This document shows positions 53,341 to 64,000 of a stretch of DNA of 64,000 nt, one piece after another. Both the position numbers and the translations under genes were made by a program. This stretch comes from Tanypteryx hageni (Eukaryota > Arthropoda > Insecta > Odonata > Petaluridae): positions 208,187,504-208,251,503 of the forward strand of contig CM054113.1 in the NCBI GenBank assembly GCA_028673005.1, in the 5' to 3' direction. The notes beneath the pieces are model-generated. The model saw only the letters and a program-made list of their open reading frames with translations, was not told where the DNA came from and made no database searches. Each line of letters starts with the position of its first letter. The first letter of the stretch is position 1.

Positions 53341-55885
53341 TTAAGCAGGATGAGGTCACGCGTAGTCATTATTTTACATGTTGCCGTTGCGAGAGGACTT
53401 AAAAAAAAATAATAACTTAGAACCGCAACGTTTGCGCGTGATGATTATTTTAGCTCTTGTGTTGATAAATTAATTGAGGAAGGTGCTTGTTCAGCATTGT
53501 AGAGCATTACGATCGCTTTCGAGCATTGCGCGAGAAATATTATTCCCTCAAGAACGTTGAAGAAAAGGTGATCATAAAATGTCTGAAAGGAGAAAAACTT
53601 TAGCGAGAAACTCAGACAACTCACATAACACCCAAAATTATTAAGCATGCGTCATGGACAGAACCTTGGAACACAATCTCGAAGCCACAATCTTTAAAAT
53701 TCATTTTCTAGAAAGACTCAATAAGTAACGAATAAACATAGGGCGCATAGAGACGCCGCCGCCCCCTGAGCATAATGTACCTAACTAACTATACTATGTG
53801 TGATAATATGCAATTATTGTGAGAAGGACTGTTATACTTCTTATTTAAAGAATAACATCATAAGTTGATATTACTTAGCGCTGCTAATTAAAATCTCCAA
53901 TATTGTCGTAAAGAAAACAAAACTTCAGTGTTGGCCTAAAATTTACCTCCTCTCAGTTCTCTGCTCTGGATCTCGACTACGTACCTTATCATGCTGCCCG
54001 TGGTTCTTGCATGGTCTCTGCGGTACAAAATAGACCGGTGACACCCGTGGCCAATCCAACAACAGCGAAAATCTCTCTCTAATTCGCCAACACCGTGTTT
54101 TTGAGCGTAGTATGCGTGATCTATCCTTCCCAGCTATCCCCACTCCGGCAACACTTCCCTTCAATAGACAGGTACAGTGAGGCCCTCTTCAGTTGTTTTC
54201 TAACCTCCTCGGCTAATTCGCAATACTCCAAAACAAAACTCCAAGAGAAAAAATCTGAAGTTCAATATTCCAAATTGTCAACTACTTGACATTTAGTGCG
54301 TTTTATATTTAAAGTTTCCATATTACAATTTACCATGACAATTAAATATTGAGAGATGCTGCGAAGAACAAAAGGCCGTAAAAAGGAGGACAGTATAAGT
54401 TAGTTGCCTAAAATTGGCCGTTTTTTAGTAGTCAAGCGGATGCCGATATTTTTTGCAGAATAAAATAATGATTCACTAATTGCTGAGCTACTGCATGCAA
54501 AAGTATTCTAGCGCTACTCGCAGTACCATATGCGCGTCCGTGTGTGTGTCCCTTCTCCACAAATTTGACATCCAGTCCGTGAGAGACAGCTAATTGTATA
54601 TCTGCTTGCCAAATATTTATAAAAAACTTGCGCTACGTAACAATCAGCGATGCTGCAGTTAACTTCATAAAGACTGTAAGATAATCCATTCGACGATAAT
54701 GCATCTTGTATAAAATTCTTTTATGATTTTATAATTTTGCGGAATTTATTGAACGTTAAAACTAAATATGAAGATCTAACAAGTTAAAATCTGCTTCAAA
54801 GAAAAAATACGCCAGTAAGTAGAATCTACTGATAGCGGTGAATTCAAAATCGGAAACTTTATCGGTTTTCGAAGTTTTACAATGGACACATTGAATTTTA
54901 AATAAGGTAGGGATCCATAAATTAAGGTCCGCGCAGAGATTTCATCCGGCCCGCATTACCACTTCAATTTCTTGAAGGCATGCATATGTAAAAAAATTCA
55001 AAGTTACGTCATTTAAATTTACACACGGTCATTTGAAAGGTTGTATATGGCACGCACAACGGTAAAAAAGCTTCATTGGGTCCATTTAGAAAAAACTTGG
55101 ACGAATCATGACGATTAAAGTACAAGTATATATTAGGCATACGTATATTCTTGAACAACAGGTAAGAATTTTTGCAGATAACCATCTATCATGTAGCTAA
55201 TTTTTCATTAAATACATCTTTGTGAATATAAAAAGCAACTTAGCACCTGATAATGAAATAGTTCAAATCCATTAAATGAATATAAAAAATTGAGTGTACT
55301 TTGGTGAATGAGTGAATCATAGTGCAGAGAATTTATACAGCAACAAGAACTTGGAAATAAAATATGTACTGAGATAATTAACGAAGATAGTACACACATA
55401 TGGCAACTATTTCAAAGCCATATACCCTAATAGTTTTTTTAACTAAAAGCTATTATAACATGACATGTAGAGTAATTTAGCAAACTAAAGGTGCTAGAAG
55501 TAACTTATAGGAATTATGGAAATTACAAAATACCACCGGCGCTCATGCGTGAGGCGTGTCACTTCTGGAACGTGTTTTTTAGGTTTGTCATGCATATTGT
55601 AGGAGTCTTGTGGAATAAAGAACAAAGGAGATAGAGAATCAGGTTGATTACAATGAGAACAGGACTCTGCAATCTCATCTTCCATGTAACTATTAAAAAT
55701 GTTATATGATCAGGAAAACGGAATATTAAGGATATGCCTATAAATAAGCCAGGCGAGAAAAAAATTGCGACGCCTTATAAAATTATACATAAAACATCCT
55801 AAAATTATCCTAAAATATCCCAAACAATAAAAAGTTGAAGCTATGTGCGTGGAAATTACTTTAGAAGGCGTCGAAACCCACAAGC
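53341..55885. other. AT-rich intergenic DNA
   Basis: No supported feature. At about 54905-54960 a CCATAAATTAAGGTCCGCGC / CATCCGGCCCGC patch resembles hAT MITE ends but is unpaired. Confidence 0.4.
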
Positions 55886-55889
55886 CGAT

Positions 55890-56215
55890 GGGAATTGGGT
55901 TCGGGTGAGAGAAATAGAGAAGAGATAGGAAGGGGAAGAAGAAAGAAAGGAAGGAGTAAGAACAGTTTTAGAGGGAGGGAGGGTTGGAAGAAGTGGGAGT
56001 AAATCGGAATATGGCAACGCACAGAACAGAGAAGGGAGGGAGGAAAGCAGAAGCAAGGAGATGGAAAACTTGATTGATAGGAAGGAGAGGGGGGATGAAG
56101 AGTGGAGGGAAGGAGGAGAGAGGAGGATCAGAAGAGAGAAGTATTTGCCAAGGTGACGGAGAACGAACGGGAGGTGGCTGAAGACAGAGGAAGGAAGGTG
56201 AGAAAGGTGGGACGT
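55890..56215. repeat. Purine-rich tract
   Basis: GA-rich plus strand with GGAAGGAG-type words. Confidence 0.7.
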
Positions 56216-56576
56216 ACATTTAACTATGCATTCCCCCGATCGTCAGGTGGAAGTGGTGCATTGCAAACTGGGTCTAACAAAACAGGATTGTGGATAAAGA
56301 AGGAGATACAGGAAGATGAAATTATGCACGTCAAAAGCGTTTGAGCGAAGATCGATCAGGCGAAAACAAAATAAGCGATTTGATGTTTTTGCAGTTTTAG
56401 GAGTTTATATCGCTGTCGTTACTTTTCATCGCTTTCGCCTCTGACCTTCTCAATGCTCTATAACATTTTATATATCCTGAACTAGAACTTGAAATAAAAT
56501 TACGCCACAATTATTAATAGTAAAACAAAACTGAAACGTAAAACAGTTTTTCAAACGTAGTTGCCATTCGTACTGT

Positions 56577-56672
56577 CCTTTCGAGGTTCAGTCCCTTCGA
56601 GGTTCTGTCCATTCGAGATTGTGGGTTCGAGGTTGTGGGTTTCGGGGTTGTGGGTTTCGGGGTTCTGTACCC
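56577..56672. repeat. Minisatellite, ~15-bp unit, about 6 copies
   Basis: Successive GAGGTTCTGTCCATTC-, GAGGTTGTGGGTTTC- and GGGGTTGTGGGTTTC-like units run head to tail; two adjacent TTTCGGGGTTGTGGG copies are identical. Confidence 0.8.
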
Positions 56673-56934
56673 AAACCGTTGCCATTGCAGCTGAGGATAT
56701 GATAGACATAATGACGACAATTATGTTAGAATTTTCATAGGCAATATTGATTAAATTATGAAGAGTTCTACAGTATAGCAAATACAGCAAAAATATCAAA
56801 GCGACGAAAAAATCGCATAGATACAGCAACGAAACAATCACAACGAGTCGGTGGTGTTCTTTTCATCCGATTGATGTCAACTAAAAGTGGATTCGCACAA
56901 TTGACACAGAAGGATAAAATAGGAGAATAAGTGG

Positions 56935-57235
56935 CTAGGGGGAGAAAGAGGAACGGGAAAAAGGCGAAGAAAGTGAAGTGAGAGGAGAGAATTTAAGATG
57001 AGTAATTCCATTGAAGCATAACGAGTGTTTGAAAAAAGAGAGAGGGGGATATGCGGGAAGAGCGGCGGGAAAGAGGGTTGTAAAGGAATGTAAAGTATGA
57101 TAAGTCAAAGGACTCCGAGGTATAGATCAGAGCATAAAAGAATAGGGAACTCGAGAGAAGAACCTGGGAGGAAATGTCCCGTGCTGATGAGAGACAGAGA
57201 GAGAGGGGAGTGAGGAAGGGGGGAGGAGATGATTG
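56935..57235. repeat. Purine-rich tract
   Basis: GA-rich plus strand (GAGAGAG, GGGGGAG words). Confidence 0.65.
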
Positions 57236-57239
57236 TCGA

Positions 57240-57620
57240 GTCCGAATCTAATTCCAATCGCCCTCTTCCATTCCTTCCTGCATTAACGATTTCCTAGTGA
57301 CCCCTACACTTCACCCCACGCAATCTCGCGATAGAAGAGATCTAAAAATTCCTTAACCGAAGATTGCTAATAATGTCGTTATAATGACGGCCACTGACCT
57401 TCATTTGCGTTTTCGCTCTCTCTCTCTCTTTCTCTCGAGGTCTCGTTTACGGGGTCAATTGCTGCGTTAACGAATTATCTTAATCGATTCCTTCCTTCTC
57501 AGACATGCTAAACAAGTTACGCATTCATGCTTATAATCAACATTTTATATATCATCCATCCAATTACAGGCAATTAAAAGCGAGCACAACGCCTTCCGGC
57601 TAATCGTTCCCTGCGTTATC
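57240..57620. promoter_or_regulatory. Candidate conserved non-coding block
   Basis: Complex, balanced sequence with homeodomain-like TTAAT/ATTA words (GCGTTAACGAATTATC, TTAATCGATTCC) and a GAGA-type (CT)n run at 57417-57434. No transposon or coding signal. Conservation is a guess that needs an alignment. Confidence 0.2.
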
Positions 57621-57878
57621 GCCGAGTTTAGCGAGAAAAGCAACATCCTTATACATATATATTTTAGAATCAGCAAAAATAGCGACCGTTTTCATGATGT
57701 AGCATAATTCATACACTATCGACAGAGGAGTCATGTAGCTGCAGTCAATTATTTCGAAGGCATTGCATGCATCGCGACACCTCGTTTGTAAACATAAATC
57801 CATGGGCCGTTATCTTTTCCTAATGTTTAAATTTTGGGCGCTAAGCATTTTATGTTTTCGATATAGACAATCAATGTA

Positions 57879-58357
57879 TACCGTATTTGCCCGTTTATAG
57901 GGCGACCTCAAATATAAGGCGATCCCTATTTCAGAAGTCAAGCGAAAGAAAAAAAATCGGGTTGTTGATATTAAATTTTTATTTCAAAATACCTGATCGG
58001 TTACACCTAGTTTCCAGTGTTAATGTAATCATGTGATAAGATTAACGAATAATAATTACGATAAAACACTGGTTTCCAGTGATCTACATTAAATTATTAA
58101 TTTCATTTCCTAACATGTTTAATATGGGACGAAGACAAGCGCTGGCTCGAATGCAGGAGAAATTTGGCAGCTGCGTGCGCCATAAGCGAAATACTATCTT
58201 ATAAGAATGGAATAGACCATAGAACGTAGAGGGTTGAATTTTAGTGGGGTTGAGATTGAGAGGAGTAGAAGACATTTTTGCTCGCGATTATAAGGCGAGT
58301 ATGAAATTTTCGTCATATATTTTAGAAAAAACATCTTATAATATCGGTAATGCGGTG
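57879..58357. mobile_element. TA-flanked MITE, ~480 bp
   Basis: Left end TACCGTATTTGCCCGTTTAT; complement of the right end CACCGCATTACCGATATTAT; both continue in a ...TATA(G/A)G.. manner. TA stands on each side (57877-57878, 58358-58359). Inside, TATAAGGCGA-like words recur. A Tc1/mariner or pogo relative is likely. Confidence 0.55.
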
Positions 58358-58361
58358 TATG

Positions 58362-59784
58362 AATTTCTAAATCTGTAAAAACGAACTAATTATAAAATGT
58401 ATGTTTGTGCTAATGAAATTCCTATGTATGGAAAAAAATATAGAAATGGAATAATCGATACACATAATCAGCATTTCAGCAAAATTTCATAAAAAACCTA
58501 ATTCTCAAGCGTCTATGAATTACTCGCAGTTACTGTTTTAAATGTAATTACAGCTCCAAAAAACCAGCAAATACTAATCTTTGTAGCATCTGAAAAACTT
58601 TTTCAGCTTCGAGATATTAGAGAACTACTAAAAATTCGCCAAAAGGATCAACTTATTTTCTATTTTAACCCTATTTAACCAAAATTTTATTAATATTCCA
58701 CGGCTTTTGAACTCCTGCAATCAATTAAAATCTAAAGTGTATTCGCAAATATAGAATACTACAGCTTTGGATATTCCATCATAATTTCAGAGAATTATAA
58801 GCCTCCTCCAAACGAAATTCCCGCAGCAGAACGATGCTGTACATGAAATAAAGAAATTACAATTAATATATTCAAAAGAGAATTATCGAACTCCTCTGGG
58901 CAATAAGTGACAGTTATAACATTATTAAACACACAACACATGAAATGCGAGCTATTACTGCATTGCAAAACATAAACATTGACTTAATTGAACAATAAGG
59001 AGATTTAACTAAGAATTTTCTCGTAATTTTCCTGAAAAAACTTCTAATTTATTTCCAAACGTCTTCTAAGTAATATGTTTCTAATTTTAATGTCGTCGAA
59101 TACATTCATTGATATTGACGTTTTGCTCCACGTATACTTTAAACAAAATATATAATTTTGACGCAGTCACGTAAATGCGCAAATGAAACATCGCCTTTAA
59201 ACTTAATAATATTCGAATACATATCTTATAAAAGAATTTGCTAATACGTTTCTAAAGTTTGCAGATAGAAAAAATCAAGAAAGGATTAATTAAATGGATT
59301 GCGAAAAACTTGGGATTACAAAATTAATGTTCAATGTTGTTTTATGAGGATCAAATCTCTAATATCAAGGCAAAATCGTTAAAATGATTGGGAAATTCAT
59401 TTGCAGGAAACCAATATTTCTTCGTCTGCCTCCACAAATATTTTCCGTAATTAAATGGCGATCATTACTTTCCTCACGACCCCCACATTGTATTTCTCAA
59501 CTCAACTACGCATTCGATCTCAATAAACAGGCGATAAAAACTCGTTTTCACGAGCCACATTATCGGATTTTTTCCTTTAATAGCTAACGATCTAACAGAA
59601 AATAAAGAGTTTTATCGGAATAAGAAAATTCTAGAAATAAACGATTTTTTACGGCCGAATATTTCCTCTGAAGATAATGTAGCATTGACATCACTGACTG
59701 GTTGCGGGGGGTCGTATATATTTATAAATTAAAAACCTCTTAATCTTAATTCGCATTGCGTTAGTCAAACTTTTCATAAATAGA
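58362..59784. other. AT-rich intergenic DNA
   Basis: No supported feature. Confidence 0.4.
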
Positions 59785-60360
59785 CTGAGTGAGAGAGAGA
59801 GGGGCGATTCGTCACCATGGGAAGAAAGATGACGCGCGCATTGGCACAAATAATGAGGGAGTTGGGACGACTATCTTGCGAGTTTGTACTTAATTGCCGA
59901 ACGATTTCAGCACCAATGAGGGGCAGGCGGGGGAGAGATACCAACGGTCAGTTCGTGCGTTTTACTGCGCCGATGACCTGTCGCGGCAATTGTGGTTTTT
60001 CTAAAAACAAAACACCCCTTATCTCTCCTAAAAGGGAAGCTAGAGGGGGAGGGTGTGGGATGAAGGGAGAAACGGAAACCTCATGATGCAAGGGAAGAAG
60101 GGAGGGGAGCCGAGAGGAGAGGAGTGGACGGATACCACGGTTCTTTAGCTACTAGGAGTACCAGTGGAGCATTCCTCCCCTCCTACCACCCCCTCCCCTC
60201 CCCTCTCCACCCACGTCAATCCGAGGGAGCGGTCAAAGCGGCGACCCCTAAAGAGCATTGCTCATCAGTGTCAATCTCTTTATCGTCTTTCGTACGAGAG
60301 GGATGGGGAAACTCCCAGCCATCTCACTCCACACTGGACGAAAGGCTTGCCGACGTGTGA
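59785..60360. promoter_or_regulatory. GAGA run followed by a CpG-containing block
   Basis: GAGTGAGAGAGAGAGGGGCG is followed by ATTCGTCACCATGG and a mixed block to 60050. Open frames (for example 59817-60086) have no domain. GAGA runs are bound by GAGA factor in insect promoters, so this is a weak regulatory candidate. Confidence 0.25.
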
Positions 60361-60639
60361 GCCTAAACAAACGCCCGCAGTGCAAAAAAAGAAACCTTTT
60401 GAGTCAAAAGCTACCGAAATATTCACGAAAAAGTGTTGTTTATCCGAAACTATATTTCTTTGGCCTTGAAAAAATTAGGAACTTGTTCAATCCCACAACG
60501 AGCATTTGGAGCATATGGACTGCTTGGAAATGTGAACTATATTATTTATTTCCTTATTTCAATGTTAGAAAAGGACTAATACTTAGGCGTGGTAGAAGGG
60601 ATTGTGCGTTCCGTAGACCTTGAGAGCTACACTGGCTGC

Positions 60640-61560
60640 AAAATTTGGTCCTGGTGGGGCCACCAATGCAAGTAAGGTCGATCGGTAAGTACCAAACTAA
60701 GAGTAGTCAACGCAGCGATTGTACGTCAGAGAGATGGCTGCAAATGCTGTCTGTACCCAGTGAGTCAGCCTAATTGAATAATGGTGTCATGTTAAAAACA
60801 CTGTTTAGGAAGGCAACGGGAGAAAACTCAACTAATATCCCAGGCAACATGGCACAGTTAAATAACAATTTGATTCATGTCGTGCACGGGACCATGCCCA
60901 TAACGGCTGGTCTCGGTCCTCATCCCACGAAATCCTTACACAGCTCACGTCAACAGAGCGATGAATAAAAAGAATAATTCGGAAATTAGGATAGAAACTT
61001 GGAACGTCAGGACAACGCTCGGGAAATGTATATTAGAAAATATAAAGCTATAAATGAAAAGAGGTAAGATGTCTTAGATTTGTGCGAAGTTAGGTGGAAA
61101 GAAGAAGGAGATTTTTTAAGTGATAATTCCAGAGGGGGCAGGGTCGTCCCTAGGGTAGTGCGAATCGGGGCGACCGCCCCGGGCCCCGCGCTTCAATATC
61201 ACCTCAAGGAAAGCCTAAGTTAAATTTGGTAAATGTTAACAGGGACTCGCACATGCAGATTAGCCCGGGCTCCGCACCTGCCTAGGGGCGACCTTGAGTG
61301 GGAGATATGGGAGCCAGAGAGAAGTAGCATTAGTTTTAAATAAGGAAGCAGGGCAAAGAGTCATAAACACGCCGCAGGTAAACGACCGTTGAATGTTAGT
61401 GAAGTTTAAGGCAGAACCAATAAACATTGTGATTATAGAGCATACATGCCAAAAAATATACATAGCGAAGAGGAAGGGGATGAATTTTACAATCAACTCG
61501 AGGAAGTTATGGGAGAAGTAAAACCCAAAAATAACTTTGCAGCCATGAGAGACTAATGCT
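60640..61560 (+). pseudogene. RTE-type LINE 5' region and endonuclease start, broken
   Basis: The 5' region is at 60640-60960 (GGTGGGGCCACCAATGCAAG). The endonuclease starts near 60985 (IRIETWNVRT), continues (CEVRWKEEGDFLSDNSRGG), is split by a MITE at 61139-61296, and resumes (ALVLNKEAGQRVINTPQVND, then MLVKFKAEPINIVIIEHTCQ). Stops and frame changes throughout. It matches the relic at 11.4-12.5 kb in kind (KAVPVDMLIIQVYM corresponds to KAEPINIVIIEHTC), and both lack the RT. Confidence 0.75.
61139..61296. mobile_element. hAT-type MITE, 158 bp, inside the RTE relic
   Basis: Ends CAGGGTCGTCCCTAGG and CCTAGGGGCGACCTTG are inverted with two mismatches. The flanking octamers AGAGGGGG and AGTGGGAG match at six of eight positions, fitting an old hAT-type duplication. 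Removing it joins the two RTE pieces. Confidence 0.78.
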
Positions 61561-61581
61561 ATAGTGTGGCAAGGCAGGGCC

Positions 61582-62534
61582 TAGGGTTGCCATCTCTCTC
61601 GGAATTCCGGGAGTCTCCCGGAATTAATCCACCTTCTCTCCCTGAATCTGATAGAATTTATCTGGAAGCCCAAAATCTTCATAACTGAATAATCTTCAGT
61701 TTTGCTAGTCCTTTTACCTTATACTAAGTTGAGATTTTGATAGAATCATTTCCTTTGAATGACAATTAAGTGATACTTAATGCATAAATATATCTACTAT
61801 TTATACAGGATAAGACGAGTGATAGGTGCGGCAAATAAGAAGTTGGCTTTTGTGCGTAGGATAGTCAGGAAAAGCACGGAAAAGGTGAGAGAATCCTGTT
61901 ATTTATCGTTGGTTAGACCTCAAATGGAATACGCAGCAGCGGTTTGGGATCCATATCAGAGGGGATTCATAAAGGATTTAGAAAAAATACAGCGGCGAGC
62001 AGCTAGATTCGTGAAAAAGAATTACGATAAAAAACAGAGCGTTACGTTACTCATTGATGAGTTGAGTTGGCCATCGTTGAAAGATCGTAGATTACAGGCG
62101 AGACTTAAACTTCTAGATAAATATAGGTCGGAGATACTCGTAAATGAAATGAAGGATATTATTCGACAACCAACGTATATCGGACGGAGGAATAATGAGG
62201 ACAAGATTCGCGAAATAGATAGTAGGACGGAGAGGTATAAGGAGTCCTTTTTCCCTAGGACAATACGTGACCACAATAGATAACTGTGAATAATAATTAG
62301 TTAGGAACTTGGTGCACGGCACCCCCTGCCATCCACTGTCAAGGTGACTTGCAGGGTAATATGTAGATGTAGATGTTGGTTACTACCTCTGACGCGCCAC
62401 TAAAGGATCGCCTGATTTTTATTAAAATTTAAACCAAACAAGAAACATTCAAAATTGTTTTCGATTTCTTTTCAAAAGTAAATGGAGTTGGGGGAAATCT
62501 CCCGGGATCAACTACTCATAAGTTGGCAACCCTA
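61582..62534. mobile_element. hAT-like element interrupted by a CR1 copy
   Basis: TAGGGTTGCCATCTC at the left and AGTTGGCAACCCTA at the right are inverted, with a further shared CCCGGGAG/CTCCCGG piece inside each end. Flanks GCAGGGCC and TCAGGGGC match at six of eight bases. The non-CR1 part is about 370 bp and non-coding. Confidence 0.65.
61800..62376 (+). pseudogene. CR1-like LINE 3' end, 5'-truncated, with intact tail
   Basis: The C-terminal ORF2 domain is open from about 61806 to the TAA at 62281: RRVIGAANKKLAFVRRIVRK, SLVRPQMEYAAAVWDPY, QRRAARFVKKNYDKKQSVTL and KESFFPRTIRDHNR. It aligns with the relic at 1240-1710 nearly residue by residue (SLVRPQVEYASAVW, RRAARFVKRNYDSKQSVT, FFPRTIREHNR). 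The 3' UTR is short, with a CTGCCATCCACTGTC...GGTGACTTGCAGGG hairpin-like piece, and ends in ATGTAGATGTAGATGT, the family's terminal TGTAGA repeats. The insertion is dead on arrival. Confidence 0.88.
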
Positions 62535-62569
62535 TCAGGGGCGGTAGCAAGATTGGCCTATAAAGGGAA

Positions 62570-63528
62570 AATGAAAGATGACGTTTTAAGGTCCCCTGAA
62601 CACGTTTTGACTATTTTCTCGATAATGTCCGTGGGTGTGTCTGTGACCGGGAGTTTGTGGGTGCTCAAACTCGAAAACGATTAATCAGATCAAAACGAAA
62701 TTTTATATTTGACATTTTTGTTAATGGAAGAAGTGCTGACTAGTTTTTGGTAAACATAGGTCAACCGGAAGTGGGTGTTTATTCATGTCACTTATCCGTT
62801 TTTACTTTCTCCATACGTAGTATATGGGAAAGTATTGTTTTAATGAAAAAATTCGATTTCGAGATATCAACGGAAATACACGTTTTGAGGTCCCCTAAAC
62901 ACGTTATGACCATTTTTTTCTTTCTCCATATACGTAGTATAGGGGAAAGTATTGTATTCATGAAAAAAATCGACTTCGAGATTTCAACGGAAATACACGT
63001 TTTGAGATCACCTGAACACGTTTTGACCATTTTCTCGAGGTCTGTGTGTGTGCGTGTGTGCGTCTGCGTGTATGTGATAGCTTCTTGTGGATGCTCTAAC
63101 TCAAAAACTATTAATTAGGTCAAAGCGAAATTTTATAATTAACATTTTTATGACAGTCACAAAAATTAATTAGTTTTTGGTAAAAATCGGTCAACCGGAA
63201 GTGGGTGTTTACTCTTGTCACTTATCCGTGATTTTTAAATATTTGCTTTAATATTTGATAAATGTAAAAATGTAATGGAATAAAAGTTGTAGGAAATTTA
63301 ATTTTTCGCAACCTTTGTTTGAAATATTTTTCCATATAATGCATTTTTTAAGAGATATCTTATATTTTTAGCTGACACCACCACGCCACCTACCGACGAG
63401 TATTGTTAACAATTGATGCTTAGTAAGTAAATAAAAGGTAATAGATCCTTCACCGTATTGATACTTAGTTACGTCTTATTAACGCTCCTTTTTCTTTTCT
63501 TAGTTGTTGGAGCTCTGTGGCTATATCC
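62570..63528 (+). repeat. Unnamed repeat family R, copy C, with internal duplication
   Basis: The repeat's front part occurs twice. 62579-62800 and 62996-63228 both run from ACGTTTT(A/G)AGGTCCCCT-like sequence to CACTTATCCG. Between them lie two ~116-bp units (62804-62918, 62919-63035), each starting with a palindrome around CATACGTAGTATATGG / CATATACGTAGTATAGG. The back part runs to TTGTTGGAGCTCTGTGGC and TATATCCAA, the same end as copy A. Confidence 0.82.
62803..62834. repeat. Palindrome at the repeat unit start
   Basis: TACTTTCTCCATA and TATGGGAAAGTA flank CGTAGTA; a second version sits at 62920-62950. It could fold as a hairpin in DNA or RNA. Confidence 0.7.
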
Positions 63529-63689
63529 AATATTAGAAGGCTATGTTTTGAGTTTATTTCTGTTCTTTGTAAAGTCAAAATTTTCTCGCATTTTCTTAAA
63601 ATATTTATTATGTAACCTATTTGGAATTTTTAGAAATATTACAGATATGGAGAAAGTCATGTGCTGGCCACATCAGATTTTTCGATGAT
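63529..63689. other. Spacer between repeat R copy C and Penelope sequence
   Basis: AT-rich. The hydrophobic frame from the repeat runs on into it (MEKVMCWPHQIFR) and stops. No relatives seen in the window. Confidence 0.4.
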
Positions 63690-64000
63690 GTCTGTGTGAT
63701 CTCACTTTGTCTCTGCTGAACAACACACCTACCTTTGCTATTTTCCGTAAACCCACTTACACAGATCAGGTCATTCCCAATCACTCTTCCCATCATTTTT
63801 CTCACAAACACGCTTCTTTTCATTCTATGCTTCACCGCCTTCTTAGTATACCCCTTTCTAAACCCAATTTCCTTATAGAACTTAACACCATTAAACAGAT
63901 CGCTATCAATAATGGCTACAAAACTGGTTTAATCGATAAAATTATCTCTAAAAAACGTTTACTTATCGCCTCCCAAAAAATCGTTTCTTTTCCGACTAAT
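63690..64000 (+). pseudogene. Penelope-like element reverse transcriptase fragment, runs off the window
   Basis: Open plus-strand frame from about 63695: LLNNTPTFAIFRKPTYTDQV, then SHHFSHKHASFHSMLHRLLS, then NTIKQIAINNGYKTGLIDKI. FRKPT.TD, the HK..SFHSM.HRL block and the NGY block are typical of the C-terminal end of Penelope RT, which precedes the GIY-YIG domain. The upstream RT core is missing and repeat R stands in its place, 165 bases away. It is open to the window end, so GIY-YIG may follow outside. Confidence 0.78.

Noticed and set aside
59817..60086. 89-codon plus-strand frame starting at a good ATG context
   Set aside because: Overlapped by other frames and lacks a domain; kept only as part of a possible regulatory block.

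Overview
The window looks like non-coding or intronic DNA from a large, repeat-rich arthropod genome, most likely an insect, though the species cannot be fixed from sequence. It is AT-rich overall. The recognisable proteins are all transposon proteins: Jockey, CR1-like and RTE-type LINEs, Penelope-like elements, two hAT transposases and a pogo/Tigger fragment. Short hAT, Tc1/mariner and PIF/Harbinger-type elements carry target-site duplications that can be read by eye. I found no convincing host exon on either strand, no true tRNA or rRNA gene, no CRISPR array and no prokaryotic operon.

Layout. 0.5-1.7 kb: broken CR1-like reverse transcriptase. 2-8 kb: a dispersed repeat (second copy at 30 kb), a CT-rich tract, a large diverged tandem duplication and an RTE tail. 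9.6-12.5 kb: hAT MITE, a tandem array, a tRNA-like SINE head and an RTE endonuclease relic. 12.5-23.8 kb is the densest part. It holds a Penelope tail with a hammerhead-like motif, a Jockey-clade LINE on the minus strand with both frames open (element A), a second GC-rich Jockey-clade LINE on the plus strand with an open ORF1 and a broken ORF2 (element B), and a Penelope GIY-YIG fragment joined to an unnamed repeat. 24-32.5 kb: RTE RT relic split by a (TA)39 microsatellite, a tandem array and several MITEs. 35.3-37.5 kb: a hAT element containing a PIF/Harbinger-type element containing tandem repeats. 37.5-42.6 kb and 49-60 kb: strand-biased purine/pyrimidine tracts, a few CpG-richer islands and unique AT-rich DNA. 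42.6-48 kb: ZMYM1-like hAT transposase, pogo-like DNA-binding domain and GTF2IRD2-like hAT transposase, all decayed. 60.6-64 kb: RTE relic with a MITE, a hAT-like element with a CR1 copy inside, the third copy of the unnamed repeat, and a Penelope RT fragment running off the end.

How the parts work together. In both Jockey-type LINEs the Gag-like ORF1 stop overlaps the ORF2 start by about 10 bases, which suggests coupled translation. Element A could in principle move itself; B could only move with another element's ORF2 protein. The short elements depend on transposases encoded elsewhere. The least explained feature is the unnamed repeat (three copies), which in two cases ends at the same base right before a Penelope fragment.
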